Part shown: in pieces, positions 42,437 to 53,067 of the stretch | How positions within the stretch are numbered: the first letter of the stretch is position 1 | Layout: each line of letters starts with the position of its first letter | From: Subsaxibacter sp. CAU 1640 | GTDB lineage: Bacteria > Bacteroidota > Bacteroidia > Flavobacteriales > Flavobacteriaceae | Reading direction: 5' to 3' | Assembly (NCBI RefSeq): GCF_023156585.1 | Contig: NZ_JALNMI010000004.1 | Span: forward strand, 94,307-158,306 | DNA length: 64,000 nt | Notes under the pieces: generated by a model | Database searches by the model: none | What the model saw: only the letters and a program-made list of their open reading frames with translations | What the model was told of the DNA's origin: nothing | Position numbers and translations under genes: made by a program

Positions 42437-43570
42437 TTAAAATAAACCTTTGGTGGTAGGTAAGACCATTTTTTCAATATCTCTTTTAATGGCCATTTTA
42501 ATGGATTTTGCAAATGCCTTAAATATAGCCTCAATCTTGTGGTGCTCATTGGTGCCTTCTGCCTTAATATTCAAATTGCATTTTGCACCATCAGTGAAAG
42601 ATTTAAAAAAGTGATAGAACATTTCGGTGGGCATTTTTCCAATCATTTCCCGTTTGAATTCAGCTTCCCAAACCAACCAATTTCGTCCACCAAAGTCAAT
42701 TGCGACTTGTGCCAAACAATCATCCATAGGCAAACAAAACCCATAACGTTCGATTCCCAATTTGTTTCCCAATGCTTTTTCGAAAACCATTCCCAACGCA
42801 ATTGCTGTATCTTCAATGGTGTGATGCTCGTCAACTTCTAAATCACCGACAACATCTATTTTCAAATCCAATTGTGCGTGGCGCGCCAATTGGTCTAGCA
42901 TATGGTCAAAAAATGCAATACCTGTTTGAATGTTGCTCTTTCCTGTACCATCAAGATTCAATTCTATGGAAATATCTGTTTCATTGGTTATCCTAACAAC
43001 TGAAGATTTTCGTTCATCACTCTTCAAAAACAGATAAATAGCTTCCCAATCATTGGTTTCAAGAGCAATATATTCATCCAAACTATTGGGTTTGACAGTT
43101 ATTTCAGTGGTTCCTAAATTTGAGTTATCATTGATGAAGATTGCTTTTGACCCCAAATTTTTAGCCAATTCAACATCAGTCAATCGATCACCAATGACAA
43201 ACGAATTTGCCAAATCATAATTTTCAGTAAAATACTGTGTCAACAAACCTGTATTGGGTTTTCGAGTCGGTGCGTTTTCTTTTGCAAAAGTTCTATCAAT
43301 CAATTGTTCTTTGAAAATAATGCCTTCCGACTTGAAGGTCTTAATGATAAAATTGTGAACTGGCCAAAAGGTGGATTCAGGAAATGATTCTGTACCCAAA
43401 CCGTCTTGATTGGTAATCATTACCAATTCATAATCCAACTCTTTCGCTATTCGACTTAAGTATGGCAATACTTTTGGGTAAAATGATAGTTTTTCAAAAC
43501 TATCTATCTGTTCATCAGATACTTCATTGATTAGCGTTCCATCCCTATCTATAAATAATACACGTTTCAT
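42437..43570 (-). CDS. hisB: Bifunctional histidinol-phosphatase / imidazoleglycerol-phosphate dehydratase
   Basis: 377 residues, a fusion. N-terminal HAD phosphatase (1-165): [12 protein letters not shown] (nucleophile Asp), [26 protein letters not shown]-terminal IGPD (175-377): [28 protein letters not shown] and [14 protein letters not shown] with metal-binding histidines. The two enzymes act at nearby steps of histidine synthesis. Confidence 0.97.
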   Translation of the reverse strand: MKRVLFIDRDGTLINEVSDEQIDSFEKLSFYPKVLPYLSRIAKELDYELVMITNQDGLGTESFPESTFWPVHNFIIKTFKSEGIIFKEQLIDRTFAKENAPTRKPNTGLLTQYFTENYDLANSFVIGDRLTDVELAKNLGSKAIFINDNSNLGTTEITVKPNSLDEYIALETNDWEAIYLFLKSDERKSSVVRITNETDISIELNLDGTGKSNIQTGIAFFDHMLDQLARHAQLDLKIDVVGDLEVDEHHTIEDTAIALGMVFEKALGNKLGIERYGFCLPMDDCLAQVAIDFGGRNWLVWEAEFKREMIGKMPTEMFYHFFKSFTDGAKCNLNIKAEGTNEHHKIEAIFKAFAKSIKMAIKRDIEKMVLPTTKGLF

Positions 43571-43571
43571 T

Positions 43572-44606
43572 TTATAGTGATTTTAATATGGCTATTAGGT
43601 TCTTACATTCTTCTGGCGTTCCAATCGTAATTCTCAAGCAATTTTCACACTTCGGCTGTGAAGATATATTTCTGACCACAATACCTTTTGCAATCAATTG
43701 ATTGTATCTCTTTTGTGCATCATCGACTTCAACCAATATAAAATTGGCATCGGTTGGAAATATTTTGATGACAAAATCTATGGAATTGAGTTCCTTAATG
43801 AGAAAACTTCGTTGATTTTTAATTGTTTGTATTTGCTGTAACGGCGCATCCTTTTCGTTCAATTCGTTGATGACTTTATCAATCGTCAATTGATTGATGT
43901 TGTATGGATATTTTATCTTATTTAAGATTGAAATAATTTCGGTCGAAGCAAAACAAATTCCAAGTCTAATTCCTGCCATTCCGTAAGCTTTTGATAGCGT
44001 TTGTGAGACAATCAAATTTGGGAATTTTTCCAATCGCATTGACCAACTTTCATTTTGGGAAAACTCAATGTACGCTTCGTCAATGACAACAATTCCGTTG
44101 AAATTTTTTAATAATTCTTCAATTTTTGATTGGCCGATACTATTCCCTGTCGGATTGTTAGGCGAACATAAAAACAGAATTTTGGTGTTTGCATTCGATA
44201 GGCTTAAGATATCATCTACATTCGGCTGAAAGTCTTTTGTCAATTCTATTTTGATGATTTCTAAATCATTCAAGTTTGCAAGCACCTCATACATTCCGTA
44301 TGTTGGTGGCAATATCACTACGCTATCTTTTTTAGGCTCACAAAACATTCTGATAATCAAATCCAAAATCTCGTCACTGCCATTTCCAAGGAGCATATTA
44401 TCAGTAGAAACACCTTTTAGATTTGACAACAATTGCTTTAGTTCCAGTTGTTGCGGGTCTGGATAACGATTGATGCCGTTATCAAAAGGATTTTCATTGG
44501 CGTCCAAAAAAACCATTTCTCTGTTTGCACCTTTGAATTCATTTCGTGCTGAAGTGTAAGCCTTCAAAGCTTTTATACTTGGTCTTATGAAATTCTGAAT
44601 ATTCAT
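43572..44606 (-). CDS. hisC: Histidinol-phosphate aminotransferase
   Basis: 344 residues, PLP fold type I. Core motifs: [43 protein letters not shown], the Schiff-base lysine in [16 protein letters not shown] (about 207) and the phosphate/substrate Arg in NCLRITIGT. Converts imidazole-acetol phosphate to histidinol phosphate. Separated by 1 bp from both neighbours. Confidence 0.97.
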   Translation of the reverse strand: MNIQNFIRPSIKALKAYTSARNEFKGANREMVFLDANENPFDNGINRYPDPQQLELKQLLSNLKGVSTDNMLLGNGSDEILDLIIRMFCEPKKDSVVILPPTYGMYEVLANLNDLEIIKIELTKDFQPNVDDILSLSNANTKILFLCSPNNPTGNSIGQSKIEELLKNFNGIVVIDEAYIEFSQNESWSMRLEKFPNLIVSQTLSKAYGMAGIRLGICFASTEIISILNKIKYPYNINQLTIDKVINELNEKDAPLQQIQTIKNQRSFLIKELNSIDFVIKIFPTDANFILVEVDDAQKRYNQLIAKGIVVRNISSQPKCENCLRITIGTPEECKNLIAILKSL

Positions 44607-44607
44607 C

Positions 44608-45888
44608 TTAAATATCTTTTAATCGGATTGAAACTGCATTTTTGTGCGCCTGTAAACCTTCGGCCGCTGCCATATTTTCGATAGTTTCACCAATGGTCTT
44701 CAGTCCTTCCCTTGTTATTTTTTGATATGTGATACTTTTTTGAAAGCTATCTAAATTGACTCCTGAATATGCTCTAGAAAAACCATTAGTTGGTAATGTA
44801 TGATTCGTTCCGGATGCATAATCGCCAGCACTTTCCGGAGTAAAATTCCCCAAGAACACCGAACCTGCATTCACTATTGAATTCGTAAAAAACTCTTCAT
44901 TTTTCGAGCAAATAATTAAATGTTCTGGTGCATACTCATTAATTAGCTCCAATGCAATCTCTTCATTTTCAATATAAATCAGTTTTGAATGTTCAATTGA
45001 TTTTTGAATGATTGATTTCCTCGGAAGGTTATCCATCTGAAATTCCAGTTGGTTTTGAACCTGCGACAACATCGTTTTAGAGGTTGTTACCAAAATCACT
45101 TGACTATCTGAACCGTGTTCCGCTTGGCTTAACAAATCTGAAGCCACATAAGAAGGATTGCCAGAATCGTCCGCAAAAACCAGCAATTCACTTGGTCCTG
45201 CTGGCATATCGATAGCCACACCATATTTGGTAGCCATTTGCTTTGCAACAGTGACAAACTGATTACCTGGACCAAATATTTTATAAACCTTCGGAATGCT
45301 TTCTGTTCCAAAGGTCAAACCAGCTATAGCTTGGATTCCACCTACTTTATAAATCTCGGTAACACCACAAAGTTGTGTCGTATATAAAATTTCGTTCGCA
45401 ATGTTTCCATTTTTGTCTGGAGGTGTGCATAAAATAATGTCTTTGCAACCTGCAAGTTTAGCTGGTACAGCCAACATCAATACCGTAGAAAATAAAGGAG
45501 CAGTCCCTCCAGGAATATACAATCCGATTTTTTCTATGGCTTTTTTCTCTTGCCAACACAGTACTCCAGGCATCGTTTCCACTTCAACTCTATCAGTTCG
45601 CTGGGCATCGTGAAATTTTTCAATGTTTCCCTTGGCAACTTTAATGGACATTTTCAATACTTGAGAAATTTTGCTTGAGGCATTACTAATATCCTCCGCT
45701 GATACTTTCATCGATAAAGATTCAACACCATCAAACATTGAAGTATATTTTGCTATGGCTCTATCGCCATTTCGCTGCACGTCGGCAAAAATTTCATTGA
45801 CAGTAGATTCAATTGCATCTATTGTTGTAGTTGGTCTCATTAAAAGTTGAGACCACTCTTCTTTTTTAGGGTTTTCTATTATTTTCAT
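44608..45888 (-). CDS. hisD: Histidinol dehydrogenase
   Basis: 426 residues from ATG 45886-45888; earlier in-frame Met codons lie inside hisG. Core motifs: [40 protein letters not shown], the zinc-site [12 protein letters not shown] and [13 protein letters not shown], and [18 protein letters not shown]. Oxidises histidinol to histidine in two NAD+-dependent steps. Start overlaps the hisG stop (ATGA), so the two are coupled. Confidence 0.97.
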   Translation of the reverse strand: MKIIENPKKEEWSQLLMRPTTTIDAIESTVNEIFADVQRNGDRAIAKYTSMFDGVESLSMKVSAEDISNASSKISQVLKMSIKVAKGNIEKFHDAQRTDRVEVETMPGVLCWQEKKAIEKIGLYIPGGTAPLFSTVLMLAVPAKLAGCKDIILCTPPDKNGNIANEILYTTQLCGVTEIYKVGGIQAIAGLTFGTESIPKVYKIFGPGNQFVTVAKQMATKYGVAIDMPAGPSELLVFADDSGNPSYVASDLLSQAEHGSDSQVILVTTSKTMLSQVQNQLEFQMDNLPRKSIIQKSIEHSKLIYIENEEIALELINEYAPEHLIICSKNEEFFTNSIVNAGSVFLGNFTPESAGDYASGTNHTLPTNGFSRAYSGVNLDSFQKSITYQKITREGLKTIGETIENMAAAEGLQAHKNAVSIRLKDI

Positions 45889-46742
45889 AACACCATATTT
45901 TCTATTGGACATACCAAAATTCCTTCGGCACCATTCTGTTTTAATTCGTCGATAATTTCCCAAAACTCGTTTCTATGGATAACCGAATGCAATGAACTCC
46001 AACCTTCTTTAGCAAGAGGTAAAATTGTTGGACTTTTCATACCTGGCAGTATGTCGATGATACGTTCAAGTTTGTCATTAGGTGCATTCAGGAGAATATA
46101 TTTACTTTGACGACCTTTTAAGACCGATTGGAAACGGAAATGCAATTTGTTCAAAATGAGTTGATTTTCTTCTGATATTCTACTCGAAACTGCTAAAACC
46201 GCTTCGGATTTCAAAAGAACTTGAACTTCTTTCAAACCATTTTTAAACAAGGTACTTCCACTGGAAACAATATCTACGATGGCGTCTGCCAAACCAATAT
46301 TTGGAGCAATTTCCACGGAACCATTGATGACGTGCAGGTTTGATTGTATATTGTTCTTCTTCAGAAACTCACTTACAGTATTGGGATAGGAAGTTGCAAT
46401 GCGTTTACCTTGTAAATACTCAATTCCAGTGTATTTTGTGGATTTTGGAACAGCTACAGATACCTTGCAGGATGAAAATCCAAGCCGTTCAACAATCGAA
46501 CTATTTCCTCCATTTTCAATCAGAATATTTTCACCGATTATGGCAGCGTCAACAATGCCATCTTGCAGATATTGAGGAATGTCTCCATTTCGAAGGTAGA
46601 AAATTTCCAATGGAAAGTTTCGAGCGGATGCCTTTAACTGGTCTTTGCCATTATCTATGGAAATGCCAACATCACTTAAGATTTTTAACGAGTCGTTGTG
46701 TAAACGACCTGCCTTTTGGATTGCAATTTTTAATTTACTCAT
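45885..46742 (-). CDS. hisG: ATP phosphoribosyltransferase (long form)
   Basis: 285 residues, the long form with a C-terminal regulatory domain (about 205-285: [50 protein letters not shown]). Catalytic part: LKIAIQKAGRLHNDS, DAAIIGENILIENG, GLADAIVDIVSSGSTLFKNGL. First step of histidine synthesis, feedback-inhibited by histidine in the family. First gene of the operon; preceded by the leader peptide and terminator. Confidence 0.97.
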   Translation of the reverse strand: MSKLKIAIQKAGRLHNDSLKILSDVGISIDNGKDQLKASARNFPLEIFYLRNGDIPQYLQDGIVDAAIIGENILIENGGNSSIVERLGFSSCKVSVAVPKSTKYTGIEYLQGKRIATSYPNTVSEFLKKNNIQSNLHVINGSVEIAPNIGLADAIVDIVSSGSTLFKNGLKEVQVLLKSEAVLAVSSRISEENQLILNKLHFRFQSVLKGRQSKYILLNAPNDKLERIIDILPGMKSPTILPLAKEGWSSLHSVIHRNEFWEIIDELKQNGAEGILVCPIENMVL

Positions 46743-46790
46743 TTTTCTTTCTTTGGTTAAAAGTGTTTGAGCAAATCGTTTGGAAAGAAT

Positions 46791-46806
46791 TCCACCTTGG
46801 TGGAAA
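46791..46806 (-). other. Hairpin between the his attenuator and hisG
   Basis: Perfect inverted repeat TTCCACC-TT-GGTGGAA, lying just after the terminator T run and about 50 bp before the hisG start. It has no T tract of its own; possible RNA-stability or translation-control element. Confidence 0.35.
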
Positions 46807-46841
46807 TAAAAAAACCGCCTGACTTACTCAAACGGTTTTAA
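46807..46841 (-). terminator. Attenuator terminator of the his operon
   Basis: On the minus strand: stem of about 11 pairs (AAACCGTTTGA / TCAGGCGGTTT, two G-T pairs) with loop GTAAG, followed by seven T. The 5' arm contains TTGAGT, complementary to ACTCAA in the leader peptide's end. That would let an alternative (anti-terminator) pairing form, as in classic histidine attenuation. CTTG/CAAG within the leader end can pair with each other as the competing hairpin. Confidence 0.8.
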
Positions 46842-46869
46842 AAATATCTTGGATTTATTCAATACATTT

Positions 46870-46926
46870 TCAGCTCGCTTGAGTGCAAGTATGAAAATGA
46901 TGATGATGGTTTTGAATAAATTTCAT
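46870..46926 (-). CDS. hisL: his operon leader peptide, five His codons
   Basis: ATG 46924-46926, stop TGA 46870-46872, 18 residues: MKFIQNHHHHFHTCTQAS. Four consecutive His codons and a fifth two codons later are the textbook sensor of histidyl-tRNA supply. When charged tRNA-His is scarce, the ribosome stalls there and the terminator 46807-46841 should fail to form. Position, composition and pairing partners agree. Confidence 0.88.
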   Translation of the reverse strand: MKFIQNHHHHFHTCTQAS

Positions 46927-46943
46927 TTCTGTATTTCTTATCG

Positions 46944-46974
46944 CAAAGATTGAAAATTAATTTTTTCAATCCAA
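46944..46974 (-). promoter_or_regulatory. Probable his operon promoter
   Basis: Minus-strand reading: TTG (46972-46974), a 20-nt spacer, then AATCTTTG (46944-46951), one mismatch from TAnnTTTG. It lies 18 bp before the leader peptide ATG, consistent with a short leader RNA. Confidence 0.5.
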
Positions 46975-47002
46975 AATTTCAATTATTAATTTTTTGTTAA
47001 CC

Positions 47003-47818
47003 TTACTGATTTCCCAAAATTATAGGCATTCCAGAATCACCAGAACCAATAACAATTACTTTGCTGTTATTTGATTCTGAAAGTTTTATAGTTGCTTCTA
47101 TACCCTTGTCCTGAAGAATTTTATCAGTTAGTGATGCACTCAAAATCTTATTGGCATCAGCCTTACCTTGCGCTTCGATGATTTGTCTTTCAGCTTCTTT
47201 TTGAGCAGTTACCAATCGAAATTCGTACTCCAAGGATTCCTGTTCTTGTTTCAATTTTCGCTCAATCGCATCTTTAATAGTTGACGGCAAAGTTACATCC
47301 CTAACCAAAACTTCATTCAATTGAACATACTGTTTATCCAATATTTTCTTCGTTTCTTCAAAGATCTCATCTTGTATAGCATCACGTTTACTGGAATATA
47401 ATTGTTCGGGCGTATATCTTCCCACAACACTTCTGGCTGCACTTCTAATGGCAGGCTGAATAACGCGTTGCAAGTAATTTTCACCAAGATTTTGATGGAG
47501 TTTACCCAAATCATTGTAAACCGGTAAATACCAAGCAGACGCATCAATTTGAATTTCTAGACCATTTGATGACAACACTTTCATTTTTTCAAACAACTCC
47601 TGTTGCCTAACTTCGTAAACAATAACATCATTCCAAGGTGCAATCACGTGAAACCCTTCTCCAAGTGGTGGTTCATCGGTTACGACGCCTCCTCCAAAAG
47701 TCTTATATAGTACGCCGGCTTCTCCAGAGCCTATGGTCACGGCAGATTTCGCCAATAAAATAATTAAGACAATAATTGCTATGATTGCAGGTAGTGCAAT
47801 TTTAGGTAATCTATCCAT
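47003..47818 (-). CDS. Prohibitin/SPFH-family membrane protein
   Basis: 271 residues. One N-terminal membrane helix (about 8-29), then an SPFH/band-7 domain (about 32-200; YEVRQQELFEKMKVLSSNGLEIQIDASAWY, VRDVTLPSTIKDAIERKLKQEQESLEYE) and a coiled-coil stretch (about 185-235). Known role: large ring-like scaffolds in the inner membrane that control proteases such as FtsH. Last gene of a minus-strand run, 15 bp after the VWA protein. Confidence 0.92.
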   Translation of the reverse strand: MDRLPKIALPAIIAIIVLIILLAKSAVTIGSGEAGVLYKTFGGGVVTDEPPLGEGFHVIAPWNDVIVYEVRQQELFEKMKVLSSNGLEIQIDASAWYLPVYNDLGKLHQNLGENYLQRVIQPAIRSAARSVVGRYTPEQLYSSKRDAIQDEIFEETKKILDKQYVQLNEVLVRDVTLPSTIKDAIERKLKQEQESLEYEFRLVTAQKEAERQIIEAQGKADANKILSASLTDKILQDKGIEATIKLSESNNSKVIVIGSGDSGMPIILGNQ

Positions 47819-47833
47819 AAAAAGTGAGTTTAG

Positions 47834-49867
47834 TTAAATTAATCCGTTGTATTTTCTGATAAACCATTCCAGAGAAAGGCACAAAACGATAACGGCAAGT
47901 AAAAATTTCCAATCGATTAAAGGTACGACATTTTTACTACTTTTTTGAATGGTCACAAAGCGCTCATCACTTATCAGTTCATTGATGATGTCATCACTTT
48001 CATTTATAAAATAAGGCTTTCCTTGACTATTGGTCGCAAGGCTTTGAAGTTTTGTTACATTGGCATTCAAAAATTGTTGCTCAACATTATAATCCAAAAT
48101 CTTAATCTCACCAGAATTTGAAACGTTTTCATTTTTGACTGACACTGTAAACGCATAATCACCAGAAGGCAATCCGCTTAAATCAACTTCGTAACTATTG
48201 TTTTTCAGAATAAAAGGAAATGTTCTTGTAGCTTCAGTCTCCTTGTTTTTGAGAGTGATATTAAGTGTAGCACTTTTATCAAACTCATAATTTTTGTTGA
48301 AATACTGCGCACTTATCTGTACGTCATCGTTTCCGTTGTAGAATGATTCGTAGACGACATTCAGACGCGTTTTCTTTTGGTTTGAACTCAAATATTGAAC
48401 GAGTTTCCCCATAAAATCATCAAAGCTGGCAAACGATTTGGTATCCAAGTACGTTTGTGCGCGCCATCTCCAGATACCTTCACCTAAAAGTAAGGCCTCT
48501 CTCCTATCATTCGCTTCAAACGATAGTAGTAATGGTTCATTCAGTTGTGTTCCATTGACTGATTTAAACAAAATGGTTTCCGTTGGAACTTTGAATTTAG
48601 TGACACCAAATTCTGATTTTAAAGGTGGAAAATCACTAAAATCCAAATCATCGATGATAAATGGCGAATAATTGATGTTAAGAATTGGTTGAAATTCTTC
48701 CGTTTGATTTGTTATTGTTTGAGTGTATAAATTTTGAAAACCGTTGAGTGCCGACCAATTAGTTTGAGCTCCAACAATGGTAAATTTGTTCAATCTTAAC
48801 TTTTCAACTTCTTCATAAACTGTTTTAAAGTTGTTGTTTGGTTGATATAAAATAACCAATTGAAAATCATTTGATTGATTTAAAAAATCATTGGGTTTTA
48901 AAATCGTGGCTTGTCGTTGTTCATTACTTTCAATTGACTTTTTTAATGCTCCCAAATCTGGGTGAAGTACATCTGAAACTATGGCCACACTTGTCTTTTG
49001 GTCAATAACTTCAACTGCGAAATTCTTGACATTATTTGCAATATTTTTCTCACTTTCGATGGCAACAATTTCTGCCTTGTAACTGCTCACTCCAACTCTA
49101 TCGGCTGGCAAGGTCAAATTGAAAACCTTTGAAGCATTTTCTTTGCTGAAATTTACTTTTTCGGAATAGACGGTCGCATTACCTGATGAAACTCTCAATT
49201 CAGAATTGACATTTTCGGTTCCAGAGTAAACAGTTATGATTTCCACAGGAAATTTATTTTTTAAATAAGCATATTTATTGACGTTCAACTGCTGGATTTT
49301 CAAATCCAGATACTGTGTTGTGTCTCCTAAAATCACAGGAAAAATAGGCTGTTTGAACTTGCTGGTTGCATATTCGTAATCATTTCCATAGGTTTGATTT
49401 CCATCGGATACCAGCAACGTTGGCGAAGTAGAATTAGCAAACACTTGAGACAAACGTTCAAATAGCAATGATGGATTTGATTGTTTTTCGTTAAAAGTCA
49501 ATGAATCATTGGCATTGACTTCCTTCCCGAACGTGTAAACCTCCAAATTGAACCGCTCATTCAACTGATCATTCGATCTTAAATTTTGCAGTAGTGTCTT
49601 AACTTTTGAATCTTGTTTCAGATAGCTTATGGATTCAGAATTATCAACCGCAATAACAAGATTTGGCTTTTCATTGTAGTAAGTGATTTTGTCGAATTTG
49701 GGATTGATGAGCAACAGCAACACGGAAAATATTGTCACAAATCTCAAAAAAGCGAGCAACATATAGATTGTTGATCTTTTTTTGGACTTATATATATACT
49801 GAAAAAGCGCTAATGATAGCGCTATAATTCCAGCTAATATGATATATAAAACCGTTTCTTTTTGCAT
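47834..49867 (-). CDS. VWA-domain membrane protein, likely periplasmic
   Basis: 677 residues. Two N-terminal membrane helices (about 6-24, 37-60), then a vWA-like domain opening LVIAVDNSESISYL, whose D-x-S-x-S matches a MIDAS metal site, then Ig-like beta regions, and a C-terminal helix (about 650-670). Such proteins are common membrane-embedded VWA proteins of Bacteroidota; often they sit near MoxR/BatA genes, but none is seen here. Function unknown. Between fabG and the SPFH gene on the same strand. Confidence 0.78.
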   Translation of the reverse strand: MQKETVLYIILAGIIALSLALFQYIYKSKKRSTIYMLLAFLRFVTIFSVLLLLINPKFDKITYYNEKPNLVIAVDNSESISYLKQDSKVKTLLQNLRSNDQLNERFNLEVYTFGKEVNANDSLTFNEKQSNPSLLFERLSQVFANSTSPTLLVSDGNQTYGNDYEYATSKFKQPIFPVILGDTTQYLDLKIQQLNVNKYAYLKNKFPVEIITVYSGTENVNSELRVSSGNATVYSEKVNFSKENASKVFNLTLPADRVGVSSYKAEIVAIESEKNIANNVKNFAVEVIDQKTSVAIVSDVLHPDLGALKKSIESNEQRQATILKPNDFLNQSNDFQLVILYQPNNNFKTVYEEVEKLRLNKFTIVGAQTNWSALNGFQNLYTQTITNQTEEFQPILNINYSPFIIDDLDFSDFPPLKSEFGVTKFKVPTETILFKSVNGTQLNEPLLLSFEANDRREALLLGEGIWRWRAQTYLDTKSFASFDDFMGKLVQYLSSNQKKTRLNVVYESFYNGNDDVQISAQYFNKNYEFDKSATLNITLKNKETEATRTFPFILKNNSYEVDLSGLPSGDYAFTVSVKNENVSNSGEIKILDYNVEQQFLNANVTKLQSLATNSQGKPYFINESDDIINELISDERFVTIQKSSKNVVPLIDWKFLLAVIVLCLSLEWFIRKYNGLI

Positions 49868-49915
49868 TAACTAATTAAGAGTTTTGCCTGCCTACTGAAT
49901 ACTGAACACTGCATA

Positions 49916-50662
49916 CTATGTCAGCATACCACCATCCACATTCAATGTCTGTCCTGTAACATACGCACTCATATCGCTCGCCAAGAACACGCATACATTA
50001 GCAATATCCTCTGGAGTGCCTCCTCGTTTTAATGGGATGGCATCTCTCCATCCTTTAACGGTTGCTTCATCCAGTTTTGCAGTCATTTCAGTTTCTATAA
50101 AACCTGGTGCAATGACGTTGCTTCGGATGTTTCTTGAACCCAACTCCAATGCCACAGATTTAGAAAAACCGATAATTCCAGCTTTTGATGCTGCATAGTT
50201 GGTTTGTCCTGCATTTCCTTTTACACCAACCACCGAACTCATATTGATGATAGAACCTTTACGCTGTTTCAGCATTGTTCTTTGAACGGCTTTGGTCATA
50301 TTAAAAACTGACTTCAAATTGACTTCAATAACCTTATCAAAATCTTCTTCTGTAATTCGCATCAAGAGGTTATCTTTAGTAATACCTGCATTGTTCACCA
50401 AAATATCAATACTTCCGAATTCTTCAACAACAGCGTCAGCCAATTGTTGTGCTTCATTAAAATCGGCAGCATTACTCTGATAACCTTTTGCTTTGACCCC
50501 TAAATCATTCAATTCTTTTTCAAGTGCATTTGCCGATTCAACAGATGAGCTATATGTAAATGCCACGTTCGCTCCGTGTTGAGCAAAAACTTCTGCAATT
50601 CCTTTTCCAATTCCGCGAGAAGCACCTGTGACGATTGCTGTTTTTCCTTCTAATAGTTTCAT
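49916..50662 (-). CDS. fabG: 3-oxoacyl-ACP reductase
   Basis: 248 residues, SDR fold. The NADP-binding GASRGIGKGIAEVF (about 13-26), the NNAG motif, Ser in NMSSVVG and the catalytic Y-A-A-S-K (YAASKAGIIG), plus the C-terminal GQTLNVDGGM. This is the canonical FabG set. Reduces 3-oxoacyl-ACP in fatty acid elongation. Confidence 0.95.
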   Translation of the reverse strand: MKLLEGKTAIVTGASRGIGKGIAEVFAQHGANVAFTYSSSVESANALEKELNDLGVKAKGYQSNAADFNEAQQLADAVVEEFGSIDILVNNAGITKDNLLMRITEEDFDKVIEVNLKSVFNMTKAVQRTMLKQRKGSIINMSSVVGVKGNAGQTNYAASKAGIIGFSKSVALELGSRNIRSNVIAPGFIETEMTAKLDEATVKGWRDAIPLKRGGTPEDIANVCVFLASDMSAYVTGQTLNVDGGMLT

Positions 50663-50723
50663 TTGAAATAGTTATAAGATTAGTTGTTGACCAAATATAA
50701 TAATAACAAGTTGTATGAAATAA

Positions 50724-50760
50724 AAAACCTCATAAAATTATGATGAATTTATGAGGTTTT
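50724..50760 (-). terminator. Terminator after sucD
   Basis: Stem AAAACCTCATAAA / TTTATGAGGTTTT with a T run on the minus strand, between sucD and fabG, so the two are separate transcripts. Confidence 0.8.
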
Positions 50761-50781
50761 ATAGGTATTATTTAGTTTGGT

Positions 50782-51654
50782 TTATCCCAAAACTTCTTTT
50801 ACTTTTTTACCGATTTCGGCAGGAGAATCAACTACGTGAATGCCGCATTCGCGCATAATTTTCTTTTTCGCCTGTGCAGTATCATCACTTCCACCCACAA
50901 TTGCGCCTGCGTGTCCCATAGTACGTCCTGCAGGAGCGGTTTCACCAGCTATAAATCCGATGATAGGTTTTTTGCTTCCACTGTTTTTATACCATTTTGC
51001 TGCATCAGCTTCCAATTGACCACCGATCTCTCCAATCATCACAACAGCTTCAGTTTCTGGATCATTGATCAACAATTCAACGGCTTGTTTTGTAGTAGTT
51101 CCAATAATTGGGTCGCCACCAATACCAATTGCTGTCGTAATGCCCAAACCTTGTTTTACCACTTGGTCTGCAGCTTCGTATGTCAACGTTCCAGATTTTG
51201 AAACGATACCAACTTTTCCTTTTTTGAATACAAAACCAGGCATAATTCCAACTTTGGCCTCACCTGGAGTGATAACACCTGGACAGTTAGGCCCAATCAA
51301 ACGACAATCTTTATCTTTAATATAATCTGCGGCTTTAATCATATCAGCAACAGGAATTCCTTCAGTAATACAAATAATTACTTTAATCCCAGCGTCTGCA
51401 GCCTCCATAATGGCATCAGCAGCGAAAGCCGGTGGAACAAACAATATAGATGTGTCTGCTCCAGCTTTTTCCACAGCATCCTTCACTGTATTGAAAACAG
51501 GTCTGTCTAGGTGTGTTTGACCTCCTTTTCCTGGAGTTACGCCACCCACAACGTTGGTGCCATATTCTATCATTTGTGTCGCATGGAATGTTCCTTCGCT
51601 ACCTGTAAAACCTTGCACTATAATTTTTGAATTCTTGTTTACTAAAACACTCAT
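50782..51654 (-). CDS. sucD: Succinyl-CoA synthetase, alpha subunit
   Basis: 290 residues. The CoA-binding Rossmann part begins [40 protein letters not shown] follows; the phosphorylated histidine is in [10 protein letters not shown]. This enzyme makes succinate and ATP/GTP from succinyl-CoA in the TCA cycle. The beta-subunit gene is not in the window. Ends at its own terminator. Confidence 0.96.
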   Translation of the reverse strand: MSVLVNKNSKIIVQGFTGSEGTFHATQMIEYGTNVVGGVTPGKGGQTHLDRPVFNTVKDAVEKAGADTSILFVPPAFAADAIMEAADAGIKVIICITEGIPVADMIKAADYIKDKDCRLIGPNCPGVITPGEAKVGIMPGFVFKKGKVGIVSKSGTLTYEAADQVVKQGLGITTAIGIGGDPIIGTTTKQAVELLINDPETEAVVMIGEIGGQLEADAAKWYKNSGSKKPIIGFIAGETAPAGRTMGHAGAIVGGSDDTAQAKKKIMRECGIHVVDSPAEIGKKVKEVLG

Positions 51655-51729
51655 TGTATTGGTTTAATTTATGATTTTAAAACGCCACAAAAATAAGGTT
51701 TTTTGAGGGTTATTTATGAATTGATTGTC

Positions 51730-52125
51730 TTATTTTAAAAATGATTTCAGACTTGCTGGATCTTCATCAGCCAATTGACTTATTTCGTAGCCTTTAAATA
51801 ATTTCCCCTTTTTTATTTCCCAAATCGAGATAAAATGGGCTAAAGGCTGTTCTTCATCAGGGTTTTCAATAGGAGTGACATAAATGGTATATCGTGCTGT
51901 AACGGATTTACCCTCTTCGAGTAAGTGACTCAATTTATACTTAAAAGACAGATATGCTTTTTGAATATTTTGCAGCATAGCTTCGATGCCGTCATAATCT
52001 AAAGCATTGAATCCTTTACTGCTATTCCAATATAACTTACAATCCTTATGAAAAAAAGACATCGCATTGTCATCTTTTGCCAGGTCTAGATTATAAAATT
52101 GTTTGATGATTTTTTTGGCAGACAT
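51730..52125 (-). CDS. NTF2/SnoaL-like small protein
   Basis: 131 residues with the NTF2-like cone fold signs: KIIKQFYNLDLAKDDNAMSFFHKDCKLYW, then FKYKLSHLLEEGKSVTARYTIYV and FISIWEIKKGKLFKGYEISQ. It may bind or modify a small hydrophobic ligand; no catalytic site is clear. Abuts the LpxD-like gene stop directly and is 75 bp before sucD. Confidence 0.85.
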   Translation of the reverse strand: MSAKKIIKQFYNLDLAKDDNAMSFFHKDCKLYWNSSKGFNALDYDGIEAMLQNIQKAYLSFKYKLSHLLEEGKSVTARYTIYVTPIENPDEEQPLAHFISIWEIKKGKLFKGYEISQLADEDPASLKSFLK

Positions 52126-53061
52126 TTAAAGGTTTTTTAATTTTTCTATGAGTTCTGGAATTCTTTTGATATAGGCCATTTCCTTGAACTTCTCACGTGC
52201 ATCCTCGGCTGGTGAGCCAAAATAGGTTTTGTTTTCTTCCGTAGAATGACCTAATCCAGATTGTGCATACAAAACCGTACCCTTGGCAATGGTAATTCCA
52301 CTTTTTACGCCCACTTGGCCCCAAAGTGTGACCTCGTCTTCAATTACAACACAGCCAGCAATGCCTGTTTGCGAAGCAATCAAGCATTTTTTACCAATAA
52401 TGGTATCATGTCCCACTTGAATTTGATTATCCAATTTCGAGCCTTCACCAATAGTAGTATCACCCGTGACGCCTCTATCAATTGTACAAAGCGCACCAAT
52501 ATCAACATTATCTTTTATAACCACTCTTCCACCGGAAATTAATTGGTCAAATCCTTCAGGACGTTTTTTATAGTAAAAGGCACTTGCTCCAAGAACAGTT
52601 CCTGCATGAATGGTGACGTTGTTACCAATAATTGAATCATCATAAACACTCACATTTGAATGAATAACACAATTTTCACCTATGGTTACATTGTTGCCAA
52701 TAAAGCAATTAGGCTGAATGATGGTATTCTTGCCAATTTTAGCTGAATTAGAAATAGATGAACTCGAAGATTGAAAAGGTTTGAAATGTTTTGTCAGTTT
52801 ATTGAAATCCCTAAAAGGATCGTCACTTATCAGTAATGCTTTACCTTCTGGGCATTCCACTTCTTTGTTAATTAAAACAATGGTTGCTGCTGAATTTAAA
52901 GCCTTATCGTAATATTTAGGATGATCAACAAAAACAATATCACCCGCCTCTACTACGTGAATTTCATTCATTCCAAGCACAGGAAAATCATCAGCACCAA
53001 CATAAGTGGTTTCGATGAGTTCTGAAATTTGCTTTAAAGTATATGGTTGAGGAAATTTCAA
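52126..53061 (-). CDS. LpxD-like acyltransferase (second copy)
   Basis: 311 residues. An N-terminal LpxD-like uridine-binding domain (about 1-95) is followed by left-handed beta-helix hexapeptide repeats (about 100-265; [22 protein letters not shown] and so on) and a C-terminal helix. It resembles LpxD but differs clearly from the true lpxD at 55934 in this window, so the substrate may be different. Cotranscribed with efp (6 bp upstream) and the NTF2-like gene. Confidence 0.85.
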   Translation of the reverse strand: MKFPQPYTLKQISELIETTYVGADDFPVLGMNEIHVVEAGDIVFVDHPKYYDKALNSAATIVLINKEVECPEGKALLISDDPFRDFNKLTKHFKPFQSSSSSISNSAKIGKNTIIQPNCFIGNNVTIGENCVIHSNVSVYDDSIIGNNVTIHAGTVLGASAFYYKKRPEGFDQLISGGRVVIKDNVDIGALCTIDRGVTGDTTIGEGSKLDNQIQVGHDTIIGKKCLIASQTGIAGCVVIEDEVTLWGQVGVKSGITIAKGTVLYAQSGLGHSTEENKTYFGSPAEDAREKFKEMAYIKRIPELIEKLKNL

Positions 53062-53067
53062 TTGAAA

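Noticed and set aside
42415..42549. 45-codon N-terminal extension of hisH
   Set aside because: The extension is hisB sequence in another frame; the HisH protein begins at ATG 42412-42414 with its normal [11 protein letters not shown] start.
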